Source: Gymnogyps californianus
Taxonomy: Eukaryota; Chordata; Aves; Accipitriformes; Cathartidae
Assembly (NCBI RefSeq): GCF_018139145.2
Contig: NC_059479.1
Coordinates: forward strand, 2,046,001 to 2,110,000
Length of the DNA: 64,000 nucleotides
Reading direction: 5' to 3'
Position numbers and translations under genes: made by a program. The notes under the pieces are model-generated. The model ran no database searches and was not told the DNA's origin. It worked only from the letters and a program-made list of their open reading frames with translations. Positions 1 through 11,621 of this stretch are shown here, one piece after another. Each line of letters opens with the position of its first letter. Within the stretch, counting starts at the first letter, position 1.

Positions 1-60
1 GTGCCGAAGGCGGGGGGAGCCCGATGGGGCTGCGAATCGTCCGGCATCGCCCTGCGGTCT
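1..60. other. CpG-rich edge of window
   Basis: I count about eight CpG dinucleotides in the first 60 bases, after which CpG becomes scarce. This could be the tail of a CpG island lying mostly to the left of the window. No exon or promoter element can be assigned from the part that is visible. Confidence 0.3.
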
Positions 61-1420
61 GCAGCACAGCCAAAATCCTGCAAGCCCCAAAAACTCACTG
101 CACGTAAAGTGGGAACCAGAACGCGCTGGTGGGGAGATCCCTCTCCCAAGCGGTTCTAAGGGAAGCAGCTGCCCTCTAGAGGGAGCGGGACCTGGGTTAA
201 TTGAGATTTCTTATGAAAATGCAGAAAACAGGCTTCCTCCTAGGGACAGGGATAGCCGAGGCAACCCCTTTGCGTTGTTGGGAAATGCAGGGCTGTGACA
301 GGCAGCGTGTCCCCTCTCCCCCTTCTCTGCCGCCTGCCTCGCAGGGAGGGGACCTGCACAGAAAGCTCGCAGCCTGCTCGTTTGCAAGGCTCTTCTAAAT
401 CTGTGTATCAAAAAATGCATCTTAAAGATGTTACTAATAATAGCAACGCTATGTTCACTAGGTATTGTGAATTGTGTATCACTGTACTGAAGGATTTCTT
501 TCCAGTATATGTACGCTATGGTTCTGTCTAGCTTTCTATTATTCAGCCCATGTGGGCTTTTACCACTTCCCTCGGGAGTGTCCGCCGAAGCCTAATAGTC
601 CGCATTGTTAGAAAACGTTTCCTGATATTCAGCTGCTTCTTCCTTCTATTCATGCACAGCAGAATTGCAAGCTCCTGCCCGGTTGCGCCTTCAATTGTTT
701 TAGGTGCTCCAGGCTCCTTTCAAACTCTGATTTTTTGCCATCAGAACACAGACTATATTCACCAGCTTCTCATGTCCTTTGGGTTTGTTTTGCTGAAACT
801 TAATATCCCTCCACTGCCGTGCTCCAAGATGCTGTCCTTGCTACTGCCTGGGGAACTCAGCCAGCGCTGGCCTGCATTGCCTGTTGTTCTCTGCTTGCTT
901 CGTTAACTGCTCTGCAGTGGCTCTTCCTGGCATCGTAGCTCTTCATCCTTCCCAATTCATTTGGTGAAACGCAGTTTCCTCCAGTAAAACACCAGCACTT
1001 ACCGATGCCATGTTACGGTCTGACTACAGCCGCCCCACGGCCTCAGCCCAGGGAAGCTGTGCTGTGTGAAATACGGGTACGGTACCTCCTGCTGACACCA
1101 ACAGCCGCTGCAGGTCCAGTCACACCAGTCAAACAGGGCGCTCTCTGCTAAAAAAACCAGGCTCCACCATGCCTGGAATAGGAGCCATCGGTTGGGGGAT
1201 TCAGATATTGGTTGGAGGATTCACTGGGATTCAGAAAAAGAATAAAACAACTCTATTTCACCTGCTTTTTCGTTAAAACCTGCTCTGCTCCCCACCATGG
1301 GAAGACAAAGGCAGCCGTTTCAGCTTCCCCTTGGACGCATTCAGACGTCATCCTCCACCACGACAGGAGCAATGTCGCTGAACTCTGAAATCCGGCTCCT
1401 CATCAGGTGGTGCTGGCGGT
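61..1420. other. intergenic, no gene recognised
   Basis: Unique-looking DNA of mixed composition. The longest open frame (550-906, + strand) has no recognisable domain and reads as a chance frame. A CTCF-like core in reverse orientation can be seen near 165-185 (CTCTAGAGGGCAGC on the minus strand), but it is weak evidence by itself. Confidence 0.5.
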
Positions 1421-1484
1421 GGCTCACGCAGGCAGCGGCTCACGCAGGCAGCCGCTCACGCAGGCAGCCGCTCACGCAGGCAGC
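1421..1484. repeat. 16-bp minisatellite, 4 copies
   Basis: Four head-to-tail copies of a 16-bp unit (core GCTCACGCAGGCAGC) at 1421-1436, 1437-1452, 1453-1468 and 1469-1484. Units differ only at the first base (G in the first two, C in the last two). Each unit carries one internal CpG, and the junctions of copies 3 and 4 add further C/G-rich context. Near-identical units suggest recent slippage, so the array is probably polymorphic in copy number. Confidence 0.95.
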
Positions 1485-4400
1485 CCAGCAGCTTTGCTGG
1501 GAAACACCTGCTTCGTTTTCCAGGGGATAAGATTTCGGCGTAACGGGTGCCTCTTGTCAAAACAATGGTATACGTTACCGCGTGTTTATTAAAGCAGGGA
1601 CTCTGAAGCATGCAGAACTCAAAAGCAGTCCCTTTGAACTGGGTAAAAAGAATCAACGAACCCAGATCCCACACCAAATTAGGACAGAGCGAGTTTCTGA
1701 ACTCATTCTGGAGGAGAGAATAATCAGGTATTTCTTTCTTGCCTGAAGTAACTCCTGGATGCAGTTTCTGAAGGGAGACGACATGGGCTAGATTTGGTCA
1801 TGCAAAATTGGAAATTGTTCCACGTTATGGGGACAATGACTAACGAGTGGGGGCGTCTGCGAAATGAATCCCTTCTCCGTTGACAAGAAAAATTAAAGAC
1901 TCTGAAACTACTGAGACACACTTGGAAGAACCCGATTAAATTACTGCAAAACATGGAAAGCAAAGGGAGAGGCGTGCCTCGAGGCACAGAGAGGACACTG
2001 TCCAAAAGACTGACATTCTTCCAGCTTATTGATGATGCTACATAGCAAAGAAAAGCAAAGGTTTAGGAAAAAATGCATGGTTTGGAGGAATATTCAGGTT
2101 CAGGCAGTTGGTGCCACCAAAGGTTTCTATTTGCCTGACCTACCAAACAGTATGAACTTTTGTTTTACTTTTTACAAAATGAAACGCATTTCAGCAGCTC
2201 ATAATCTAATGCCTTTGCTTCGAGTTAAGCGCACTTAATAAAGGAGGCAGGCCCTCCGGACTCATGAGAAAGCCAATAGTTGCTATTGGATGGGCCTAAA
2301 CATCAGAGAAACAAACCACAGGTTAATCGGTTAATCCAATCCTTACCCAGATGGACTGTATGCGTGTTTTAGCAGACCGTGTTCACTAGAAAACTGTCAG
2401 CACTGAGAGCAGTGGGGACTTTCAGGACACTCAGTCATTCCGCTGGCACGAGCAGCACTTTCCCCAGCCCCCGAAAAGCTTCGATTTGACTAAACATTTG
2501 GAGAAGAAATATCCTGTCATTTATTAGCAAAAAGTCCTGTTGCATTGGAAAGTAATGCAACTTTAAGTGCTGGTAAATTAACAAACCAGGGTTTTCAAAT
2601 GAACCCTTCTTAAAATTGCAAGGATACTGATTCAAATGGGCATTTGCTGGTTTGGGTTTTTTTTGCCATCTCTCTACAGCATTTGAAATGATTAAAAAAG
2701 GTCCTTCTAAATGCATATTAAAAAAAAAAAAACAAACAGGATGGGGCTCTGCATTTCCATTTGATTCCAAAGTGATTTTTTATGGCTTTGTTATAAAACT
2801 CTTCAAAAAGGATTTCAAATGGAAGCACTGACAAACCATTAAGCATTAGTAAACACTGCAGCATTAGTGAGCTCCTGAAGGGTTCTGCTACATCTGCTCC
2901 GGAATTTTCCTTCAAAATCTTTTCCAGCAGAGACTGTGGTTTCTGTAAAGTGACTTTTTTTCTTTTTTTTCCAGGAAGATGTCAGTATTACTGATTTTTT
3001 CCTTTAGCTTTCCTGGGGAACATCTAAATGAAATTCTCCATTCTAACAGAATTGAACCTGTTGGTTTAATCATCCAAACCTTTCCTTTGGGGTCACCCAG
3101 ACATTAACCTTATTCCACAGGAGCTGCAGTCCTAAAGCTGGTGCTTAAAAAGCATGAGACCTTAGGAAGCCGTGTGCCTCATAGGATGAAGAAATGATAT
3201 AGGACATCATATGGATGTATTGCAGACAGCCAAAATTTCTAAATGCAACCGAGTTTGTAAGCTCAAGGGGGAGGTATTTTGGCCACATGGGGTTACCCTC
3301 TTCCCCAAGCAGGGTCCCTAAACCACTCTGGTGCCGTGAAGCCGCTCCTGGATGGTCCATTCTGAGCACCGCAGCTTAACAGCGGCTTGTTCACAGACTC
3401 TTCTCTGCCGGAGGAAGGGCTCCACGGGGCCTCAGAACATCTGATCCGCGCTGCCGTACCAGGATGAACTAAAGCCATGCAATATTTAGCTACCAAATGA
3501 CAAATTAAGTCCGCTGTTGTAGGAAAGCAAAGGAAGGAAACAAGCCTTGCCAGTGAATAGAGGAGGAAAGGGAAAAGCTAATGTCTCTATCATTTCTATT
3601 CTAGTGGCCTTTAAAATGCAATTTTGATTTGGTTTCTGCTCTTTGGCTCCTTTTGAGTGCTCGTAAGTGCCCTGGAGTAGGAACCTTGGCACAATGAAGC
3701 ATCAATTGACTGAAAATAGTCAGTACGTTTGACAGCAGAAGAATTAAGCGTTAATCATCCGGAAATGCAATATGCTAGTATTCTGGGCAAAATTTTTCCT
3801 CAAATTCAGATATTCCTGCCTGGCTGAAATCAATGGAAATTTCATATGCCAGTCCAAACCCACTAGACCACTGACACAATAGACAACCAAAACCACAACA
3901 GAAGTATCGTATCAGTAGGGTTCCTATGCACAAGCAGAAAATCTGAGTACTGTAAACAGGGGGTAAAGCTTTTGCTTAAACGTGTTATGCCTTCTCAGCA
4001 GCCATGGTTTCCAATAAGATAACAGTCCAGTTTCCCTTGTTTTCCAAAATAACTAAAGATTATTGATGTACTGCCAATGTTTTAACAAGGAGAGCTCACT
4101 AAATCCCACCCTGTCCCAAGTCTAAGATGAACACCATGGGATCAGGGTGGGGACAGCAAATGAGTTGTGCGGAGAGGAGAGATGAAGAGCTGTGGAGTCT
4201 ATTCATTGTTTTTCCATTTTAAAGAAAACACTTGCCTGTAACTGTAACCAAGAAGAGAGGCAGCCACCTCCTTTTTTTGTGTTTGGCAAATAAACCTGTG
4301 TTAAGGGTACTTTGTTGGAAATGTTTGTACTTTATTTATTTAAAAAAATATACAGAGTACATTGATGGCACAGCATTTGGACTATTTAAACTGGTGTGGA

Positions 4401-6540
4401 GAAGGGTAAAGGCCTATGTGTATTGCTTTGTGAAATGTGCCTTGCAGGCGAGCAGGAATATATTGCTCTGGGGACATTTGCTTTCTCATTAATACCAAAA
4501 CCTTTTTATGTCCCATAGGGAAAAAGGTTGGGATTTTTTTTTTTTATGATCTCTAGAGACTGGAGAGTAGCATCATGGGTCAACCTAGAGATTCTACTTT
4601 TCCAGCTTCTAGTTTTGGCTATAGCTAGCAGAAAAAGATGCTCCGTTTTAAAGAAAAAACTCAAACAGGTGACTGAATAACCTGCTCACTAGGGATGCTT
4701 TTGAATTCAGTGGCAACCATGGATGGATATGAAGTTGGAACCGCTACGATGGTTTAGAAGGATGGACTCTATAAAGGGCAAAAAACCCATCCCCAGTCTC
4801 CTGTTAGGTTAGAGGTAATATTCTAAGGAGGAGTTCCTGAGAGCCCTTGAAGTTCACCACAGCTGAAGACTTTTGTTAGGAGTGTTTAATTAAACCAGTA
4901 ACTCTAGAGAGAAAGCAAACATCCCAGATAGGTACAGCTGCCTGGTTAAATTCCAACAGCATCAAAGTTGGCACAATTGCCACATTCTGACTAAGTACTG
5001 TAAGAAGCACAGAAGTTTTGTTTTAAGATTTATGCTGTATTTAATCTTCAAGGAGTAATCAGTCTCCTCTCTAATGGGTTTGCCCAGTAACTGGTAGTTT
5101 TGAAGGCTGAAACACAAGATGTTAATCTGCAAAGGGTTTCAGTGTGCTCATTCTAATCTGTATCAGTACACCCAGCTTCAAACCATCCGAACTACACTTC
5201 TTTCCCTAAAAAGGGCGATTTCAAATGCAGAGGTGTTGTTTAATCCCTCCTCACTGAGAGCACTCACACCCGCATAAGAATGGGCCCCGGGGTGTGAAAA
5301 GCAGTTGCATTAAACCCGAGGGATCAGAATTTCCATGCAGCCAGCCTGAAAATGCCCACAAGCCATGAAGGGCCAAAGCTGATTTCTGTATGCGAGTTTA
5401 GTGGTGATACTGGTGGATTTTGCATCTTGAGCCTTCCCCTAGCCCGCATACTCACCCCCACGTTTGTACACGAGTGACAGTGATGGCCGATGTCTTTAGC
5501 CATCCCTTCACAATTTACCCAGATTGTCTGTCATCTTTACCAGCTAAAAAATGGGAAAATGGACCTTTGACTATTAGGAGCAGGAAACATCTGCACCTTC
5601 ACCGTTTTCAATCCAAATCCACGCTCGTGTTTTCATAGGTTTTATTAAACCGTGAGCCCTCAGAGGATGAGGTTTTGCAGACTGGAGTTAGGCTGTTACA
5701 TGAGATACTCAGGAAGTTATTTGCATCGACTGGATAAAAGCCTGTGGCAGCTGGGCATGCTGCAGAAGCGAGTCAGAGACCGCTGCATCAGCCACCAGCC
5801 CAAGGAATAACATTAGTTCCAGCTTCACAATGAGTTGTTTACTGGCCTTGGCTGCCTGTGGGAACAGCCAAGAAGAGCGGAGGAAAAGGAGAGACGAACA
5901 CAATGTGAGCGAGACGCGTTAGGTGGGAGGCTGGGCTTTGAAAGCAGACTCAGGATTTCAAACCTATGGAACTGGAGAGGGCTGAAAAAGAAATAAAAGG
6001 GCACCAGCTGCTCCACAGCAGAAACAGGCTGAGGCAAATAAGCCGTCCGCTGCATTACTCCTGCTGCCAGAAGATCCTCTTCCCTAGCTGAAGGGCTGAT
6101 ATTAAAGGTAAGAGATAAAAATAAAAAGCTTTTAGCTAGTGGCTCTGCAGGAAGTCAGATTCACTGAAAGGCAGCAGCAGCTCTCAGGGTGAGCTACACA
6201 GGCAAAAGCAGCCACGCTTCCCTGGAGTATTTGTAATTATGTCCCTAAACATTTGAAAGCCTACAGGTTTTCCAGCAGGAACCCAGGGCTTTCAGAGCAA
6301 ACTGCTGGGGGACAAGAGTCCAGACTGTTCTAGTCAGCTCCTTTGTGAAGTTTTAAAAGCAAAACCTCCAACCCCAACCTAAAACCCACCCCCTTTCCAA
6401 ATCTGTTGAGAAAGATATTTTATTTTTACAGCCAGCTTTGCTTTGCAGCTTCCTAGTCTTACCCAATGCTTTCCCGATTCCCAGCTCCCCCCTTCTCCTC
6501 CTCACTTTTTTAATTGGAAGGAAAAACAATTACAGCCGTG
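1485..6540. other. intergenic, no gene recognised
   Basis: About 5 kb of AT-leaning DNA with short A and T runs (for example 2720-2731 and 4538-4546). The open frames seen on both strands are short, start mostly at non-ATG codons and match no family I know. I see no transposon ends, microsatellite arrays or RNA genes. Some of it may hold enhancers for the downstream receptor gene, but nothing in the sequence shows that. Confidence 0.5.
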
Positions 6541-6840
6541 CAAAGGAAAATCCGAGATTTAAACAGCTTTGCCCCTGCTCATTACCATCCCCGGCGCGGA
6601 GGCGCGGGCACCCTCTCGCAGGCTGTGTCCGCCAGCTAATTGCTCAGGAAATCCGCGTTACCCATTGTCGGGCTGTCCTTAAGCTGCTAATTCTGAACTG
6701 GGAGCTGCCTGGGCTGGGCAACGCTCGGGAAGGGAATACAGCCCCGCGAGAGGGACCCAGCAGAGACCCGGGCGCGGGGCGGGCTCAGGCACTAATAATA
6801 CATCCCTGCCCAATGGAAAGCGTTTCCTATCGAGACCCCC
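6541..6840. promoter_or_regulatory. CpG-rich candidate promoter with GC box and CCAAT box
   Basis: About 20 CpGs lie in these 300 bp, far denser than the flanks. A perfect Sp1-type GC box GGGGCGGG lies at 6776-6783 and a CCAAT box at 6810-6814, both on the + strand. There is no clear TATA box. The region sits about 11 kb upstream of the LPAR4 coding exon on the same strand and is followed by a consensus splice donor at 7159, so it is my best candidate for the LPAR4 promoter. That assignment is inferred from composition and motifs. An open frame at 6438-6989 crosses it but has a non-ATG start and no recognisable domain. Confidence 0.4.
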
Positions 6841-7158
6841 AAGAGTTCCCCCTGCCCACAGACCCTGCCCAGACATTGGGCCCATTCTTGCGTCCCGTTT
6901 CCCAAGACATGATGGCTGCAGCGTTCAGCAGTTTTGTTTCCTCTCCGAACAAAGGAAGGCAGACAGCTGCCACTCGCTTTAGATTTTAAAGATGAACGGG
7001 TAAACTTTTAGAAAGGCGAGGGCGCAGATCTTCCGTGTGGGACTAACTCGGCTTGCGTTACACGCACACAAAAAGGATAAATGTGGGCTGTCAGGGAGGA
7101 ATCGGGCTGAAATCTGCCGAGCTGCAGGCATGATCTCAGCCCCGGCCGCTCTGCCGTG
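6841..7158 (+). other. possible noncoding first exon of LPAR4
   Basis: The segment between the CCAAT/GC-box region and a good donor site (GTG|GTAAGT, intron starting at 7159) could be an untranslated first exon. Its start is not defined by sequence; the left limit given is arbitrary. As I recall, mammalian LPAR4 has upstream noncoding exon sequence and an intron before a single coding exon, and a distance of about 10.6 kb to the acceptor at 17786 would be reasonable. RNA evidence is needed to accept it. Confidence 0.25.
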
Positions 7159-8303
7159 GTAAGTTTCTATTTCCTCACTTTCTAACTCAACAGCAAAGCA
7201 TCCAGATTTAATGTCAGCTCTGAAAAAAGGATTGTAGTGTTTTCTGAAATCTGAAGGCTCAGACAAATCTGTGGGATAAAACTAGCCGGGGATGGGCTCG
7301 AGTTGTACATTTCAATGGAGATTAGCAATGTTTTTTCTATACAGGCAGATCTCATTCCTCTTACTTGAGCTATGCTATGGTTGGGATGGGAGAGGCGAAT
7401 GTTTCTGTTTAAAGTGAGAAAGATGATCTCTAAGTTTTTGGAAAGTAATTACTATGTGAGCTACTCCTCCAAACTGTTGCAGTGGAAATCGTTATAATTC
7501 ACATTGTACTCTCATTGTGTCACTGCGGATGACAAGTTAAGGACTTTTCTGTCCCTGTTGTTTGTTTCAGATTTGTGAAAAATATCCCTTGGTTAGGGCT
7601 TTTTTTTTGTACTTGAAGTCAGTATCAAAAAGACACTTTAATATAAACTTAAGAAAGGGTTGTATATAAATGTGGCATAAACTTAGACTTTCAGCTTACA
7701 ATGATACAAGCATTCAGCTTCATGTAATGTGAGATCTGGTTCCTACAAACTATATTAAAAATTAGGAAATAAGTTATATGTTTTATACTGCAAAACTTAA
7801 AAATTTTATTTATCGCTTTGGCTTTCATTTATGGCTAAAATCTACTCCTTTTAAGCTCAGTGGCAAAATTCCATGAGAAAAATTCAAATACAGCTCTAAG
7901 CAGACAGAAAAACTGGTGTCAGAAGTGAAATGAATGATGAACATACTTAATCTAAAGATGTAGCTGTTTGGAAGAAATAGGATTTAACACAACATAAGCC
8001 CACTGCAGGAGAATTTGCGAGAAAAGTTTGGGTTTTTTAATGACACTCCTTAATCTTTGTTTGAGAGGAGACAATTGTGTGTTTTTGTATTGCTCCCCTA
8101 TATGAACAGAACAGTAAAACCCAGAGGATGGGAGGTGCAAAGTTCACAGGTCGGTGATAAGGATATTCCCCCCTCATAGCACTTTTCCATCTTCTTTCCC
8201 TTACTAGCATTCTGAAAGCTAAAATGAAACAGGCAGGAAGCCAACCTTGGTATTTTAGGGGCTTCAGAGCCTCTGAATTTTAAAAGAAAGTTCTGAAAAA
8301 CAT

Positions 8304-8324
8304 GGGAGGGAGGAAGGGAGGGGG
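8304..8324 (+). other. G-quadruplex motif
   Basis: Four G-runs (8304-8306, 8308-8310, 8316-8318, 8320-8324) are separated by loops of 1, 5 and 1 nt. This fits the usual G3+N1-7 rule for an intramolecular quadruplex on the + strand. If the segment is intronic the structure could also form in the pre-mRNA. Confidence 0.6.
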
Positions 8325-10891
8325 AGGCTGAGCATACATTTCACTTTAATCCTTTGAGACTAAAAATGAGACTCCTCCTTAACTGGGGTTAGGTCAATTG
8401 ATAAAAATCAGTGTCTTTCAAATTCTGGAGTTAGGAGCTCAGCTCAGCTCATACACAGACAGACAAACAGAACTAATGCCTGAACACAACTACCATTCAC
8501 TTTCATTCAGAGTATTGTAATGAGACAAAAAAAATGTGAAAACCTGTGCCTCCCAGTTTTCTGAGAAGCAGCGATGGAAACATTCACTGTGCCTGAGCGC
8601 TGCAGCTTGTGCCGGAGAGAGGATGCACTCCCAGCTGTAAGATGGTTGCCCTCCTCCAGCCTGTGACCTCATGGCCGGAGCACAAGAGCAGGAGTTACAG
8701 CAATTTTACCCAAACCTTGGGCCAGGATCCTGGGGAAAAGGTGCACTGTAGGAGGGTATGTTACTTCTGGAACAGAGGGTGAGAGAAGATTGCTCCCTGG
8801 GGAGAGCACTACGTGGCAAAACAATTTGGGACTCAGTTATCATGGTACTGCCTTGGCACATACAGTATGGCCGCTTGCAGCCATATGTATTTACGCCAAC
8901 GTTTGTGATGCATCTGTGCAGGCTGCAGCTAACTCTGGTTAAAGCATATTTGAGTGTCGGGGCTCTGTTTACCAATGTCCGAGTGTTGCTGGCCAGGTGT
9001 ACACGGATGACGTGGTGGTCCCAGCCTGATGGCCCACGCAGTGCTCCAGGATCACAAATGAGACACTGGTGAGCCGTCCTGTCCGCGGGCTGGGGTGGGT
9101 GAGGAGGGCTCCTGGAGCACACATCCAGCCTCAACAGGTCTTTCCAGGTCAAGTGTGCGTGCAGAGACTCACTCTGCTCCTTCACACGTTGCTCCTCCTC
9201 CGTAAATAAGGATCCGATTTAGTCTCAGGGAAGGGGAGCCACCACCTTTCACAAAAGGCAAATTCTCTCCTTGAAAAGAGGAGCTCTTTATTCACGAAAA
9301 CTGACAGCAGCTCTGCAAGACTTCCTCTAATGCACCATCTTCTCAGTTCAGTCCCATAAAAGGGGGTAAAGATCCACAGCGCTTTGGAGCCAAACTAGCC
9401 TTAGCTGACCCCAGCTGCAAGGAAAGTTTTCTGAATTATTTGTAAATGTTTGGTTTGGTTTTGTAGAAAAAGGAAAGTCTCTTTATCTTGGCAAGTGAAA
9501 TTGAGGGACATTCATCAGTCCCTAAGCCCCGAGACATAGGTGCATGCTAGCAACAGAGTGCTTTCTCTGTACATAACATGTTCTCATGATATTTTGAGTA
9601 CTTATTACGCCTATAAATAGACAGCCACAGCAGAAGCTCTTATTTTCATCTAGTAATAATCCCATTTTAATTTCTTGAACCTGCAGATAATGCACCATCT
9701 TTCACCCCAGCATGCGTTTGCTTTTACATGGTAAATGGAAATTACCATATTTAGCAGTAAAAGCAGCATCCCTTATACAATGTCAAAATGTCATTCCTCT
9801 TCTCTCATCTCATTATTAGAAATCTGATTTCTAAGGAACTTCACTACAGAAACATCACTCACTGGCTGAGATTTGATATTTTTGCACTGCGAAGTCATTT
9901 CTTATTTGTTTTAACACATTAGCGCAAATTTACCCTCTGTAGTTCTTACTGAAAAACAGCATAGCTGTGTGCTGTGCTTCCTCACACATCCTTTCATTAT
10001 ACACCACTGAATATTTTTCAAGACCTTAATGTTTTTCCCCAGAGGGGAGGTGAGGGAGATGACATGAAAACCCCAGTCATGCCTCCAAATTTCTTGCTGA
10101 GAAACATGCACCAAGGCGAACAGGGAGCCCAGCAGCTCCGGGAGGGAACCGTGCATCTCCAGCACTCAGAGGCCAGACCACCGGAGCAAATGAAACTAAG
10201 GCTGATGATACCCACCCAGTCCATACTGCTGTCAGAAGAAAGTTCTCAAACCTTCCCCTTTTCCCCCCAGAATAAAACAATTTGAGAGAACAAAGTCCTG
10301 TTTTATCGACTCCCTCCAGTAAATAAATGCAAGGCACAGATCCTTCAAGGTCCTGAGCACCGGAGCAGAGTACGGATTGCCTTCTGCCCTGCTGAAGGAC
10401 TGTGCTCAGCACCCGCAAGGAAACCAGCTGCACCTCCTTGCACCCAGTTTAGCTTGCAAAAGCTGAAATAGGTGTTTGTGCTGTGGTGCTGGCAGCTGGA
10501 TGGAAGCTTGTTGGTGCTAATGTATGCAAGGAAAAAAAAAAAGCCTATAATTTTTGGATAAACAGAGGTGAAAGTTCAGCTCTCCTGCTTCAGCAAAAAG
10601 ACTGCAGAGGAACCAGCCCGGAGCCACGGCCCTGGGTGAGAGCGGTCAAACCAGGCTCGGGTGAAAGGAGGGCTTCATGCGGCTGCAGGCGCCTCGCGAG
10701 GAGCCAAGTAAAGGCAACAAGGAGCCAAAAAGCCAAGCAATCACCAAGGAACCACTGGAAATTGTGTCAGAGAAAGCAAAGAAAGGAAGCTTTTTGGGCA
10801 GGACGCTGACTGGAAAGCGTTTTGGAACCATAAGCAAATAAACCGAGTCCTGTTGTTGGATTCCCCAGTGGTTCAGGGAAACAGGACTCTC

Positions 10892-10909
10892 TTTTTTTTT
10901 TTTTTTTTT
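10892..10909. repeat. T18 homopolymer
   Basis: Eighteen consecutive T on the + strand, preceded by CTCTC and followed by CCCC. No LINE or SINE body can be seen next to it, so there is no support for calling it a retroposon tail. Confidence 0.9.
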
Positions 10910-11572
10910 CCCCTTAACCACGCTTTGTAAATAAACAGGGCTACATCAAAGACACAGCTACCTCCATCACCAGTGTCTACTTCTGAGTGAAAACAACCTG
11001 TAAATCTTCAAGTGTTGGGTCAAACAGTGTAACTCTGCTTTTCATCAGTTCATCGTTATTTTCTTTGCATCTAAATCTTATTGGGATTTCCATTGAATCT
11101 AGCAATGCTATTATAAAGCGATCTCCTCTTAATGAGAGACCTGAGGGTCAAAAAAAGCAGCATTCCTACAGTCCTCCATCATCAGATTGAGGTTCCTTTG
11201 CAAGCAAAAAAGTCCCTCTTACAAGAGTAAAATAATGCAAACTTTGCTGGGAAGTTTGGAGTGAATTCCATCATTTCTGGGCTGTGGACCAGAGCCTCTG
11301 AAGGCCATAGTGGATGGGGAAGGCCAAAGCACGTCAAGGGTTAAAGGGGTGATGTAAATGGAGAGAGACATTCTCAGTGAAAACAAAAAGAGAGTCATGC
11401 CCTGAGGATCAGTGTCTGAATATGGGGTAAGTCAGTTCACTATTCTCTTCAGAAGGAAACATTTTAATTAGCTCAATACAAAACAGATACAGCACAGAGA
11501 AGTCACCATGAGCAGGAAATGCTTTGTAAGTCTCTGAGGACAGTTAGGAGACAACGGCAGTGCTGACCAATT

Positions 11573-11621
11573 AAAAAAAAAGGGGGGGGGGGGGGGGGGG
11601 GGGGGGGAGAAAAAAGGAGAG
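11573..11621 (+). repeat. polypurine tract with 26 consecutive G
   Basis: An uninterrupted 49-nt purine strand: nine A (11573-11581), 26 G (11582-11607), then AGA-rich purines to 11621. A 26-G run can fold into G-quadruplexes or H-DNA and is hard to sequence, so its true length is uncertain. No gene overlaps it. Confidence 0.9.

Noticed and set aside
550..906. 118-codon frame with hydrophobic stretches
   Set aside because: Hydrophobicity comes from T-rich DNA; there is no signal peptide logic, family match or splice context.
1421..1484. Direct repeats considered as a CRISPR-like array
   Set aside because: Units are contiguous without spacers and the DNA is vertebrate.
6438..6989. 183-codon plus-strand open frame
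   Set aside because: It starts at TTG, crosses a CpG-rich promoter-like block and resembles no protein family.
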